From Neobacillus cucumis (GTDB taxonomy: Bacteria; Bacillota; Bacilli; Bacillales_B; DSM-18226): 64,000 nucleotides of DNA. The stretch lies in assembly GCF_023715505.1 (NCBI RefSeq), contig NZ_JAMBOH010000015.1:1-64000 (forward strand), in the 5' to 3' direction. Shown one piece after another: positions 63,659-64,000 of the stretch. Every line of letters begins with the position of its first letter. Positions within the stretch are counted from its first letter, which is position 1. The translations under genes and the position numbers were made by a program. The notes below the pieces were generated by a model. That model was not told the origin of the DNA and made no database searches. It saw nothing but the letters and a program-made list of their open reading frames with translations.

Positions 63659-64000
63659 TTATTTATACTGGTCCAGCCTGTTGAAAAATTGGATAAGGAA
63701 TTCATAGAAGTTCTTTTCGGCTGGTGCTAGGTCTCTGTGTTTGGGAATTATGACCCCGACTGTACGCATCGCCTTTGGTGTTTCTATCGGTACTTTGACT
63801 GTGAATCGCGGAATAGAGTCATAGAAGGTGCTTTCCGGTAGTAGGCTAACGCCGATTCCTGCAGAAACAAGACCCTTTAATGCATCCATATCCTCACCTT
63901 CGGACGTAATGTTTGGTTCAAATCCTGCCTCATGGCAGGCCTCGACTGCAATTTTTCGGAGAACATAACCTTTTGGAAATAAAACAAAAGAATCTGTACG
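63659..64000 (-). CDS. gltC: GltC, LysR-type regulator of glutamate synthase (C-terminal part)
   Basis: The frame is open to the window edge; 113 residues are visible and the N-terminal HTH lies beyond. The sequence follows B. subtilis GltC closely as recalled: SFVLFPKGYVLRKIAVEACH, GEDMDALKGLVSAGIGVSLL, PESTFYDSIPRFTVKVPIE and LAPAEKNFYEFLIQFFNRLD. In Bacillus it activates the divergent gltAB operon, presumably located just outside. Sister of the regulator at 1066. Confidence 0.88.
   Translation of the reverse strand, partial: RTDSFVLFPKGYVLRKIAVEACHEAGFEPNITSEGEDMDALKGLVSAGIGVSLLPESTFYDSIPRFTVKVPIETPKAMRTVGVIIPKHRDLAPAEKNFYEFLIQFFNRLDQYK

Overview
This is about 64 kb of chromosome from a low-GC, endospore-forming Bacillaceae bacterium. 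Evidence for that: the genes closely match Bacillus families (KimA, YcgQ/YcgR, GltC, CotB, levansucrase plus LevB, YesM/YesN, DUF3231, DUF2935). Strong AGGAGG-type ribosome sites, several TTG/GTG starts, a PyrR attenuator, CcpA cre boxes and a SigB-type promoter also fit. Genus and species cannot be fixed from the sequence alone.

Layout. 1-9.3 kb: an IS110 transposase end, a GltC-like regulator divergent from glutamate dehydrogenase, the KimA potassium importer, a NERD-UvrD protein that has lost its Walker A segment, and a frameshifted macrodomain gene. 9.4-20.5 kb: a cupredoxin, a divergent acyl carrier protein, an NCS1 permease with an in-frame stop, the YcgR/YcgQ pair, a SigB-type stress protein, two hidden small genes, and an AraC regulator divergent from an oxidoreductase/aldo-keto reductase pair. 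20.5-25.6 kb: a LysR-controlled shikimate/quinate cluster (VOC protein, MFS transporter, 3-dehydroquinate dehydratase, YdiB-type dehydrogenase) with two cre-type sites. 25.8-38.5 kb: mixed housekeeping and sporulation-type genes, including an MFS transporter behind a complete PyrR attenuator, a CBS-HEPN-like protein, an intracellular subtilisin and a tyrosine-recombinase relative with its catalytic residues replaced. 38.6-42.5 kb: a tandem duplication of a CotB-like coat gene flanking a decayed Bcr/CflA transporter and an EamA transporter.

43-50 kb holds UppP, SstT and a duplicated small-RNA cluster. Copy 1 is tRNA-Ser, a tmRNA remnant with its middle deleted, tRNA-Asn and an SRP-like RNA. 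Copy 2 is tRNA-Ser, a complete tmRNA, a 5' tRNA-Thr fragment, tRNA-Thr, tRNA-Asn and an SRP-like RNA. Arrays of a TTTGTTAATA motif at helical spacing lie near copy 1, and a degenerate 51-bp tandem repeat lies beside copy 2.

51-61 kb is a levan locus: YesM/YesN-type two-component system, an orphan sugar-binding lipoprotein, levansucrase, a membrane glycosyltransferase and a LevB-type endolevanase. The last two share a 30-bp element just upstream of their starts. The window ends with an MscS channel, a BtuF-like protein, a small Tyr/His/Pro-rich gene and the 3' part of gltC. Assignments come from motif reading and recalled family sequences; no searches were run.
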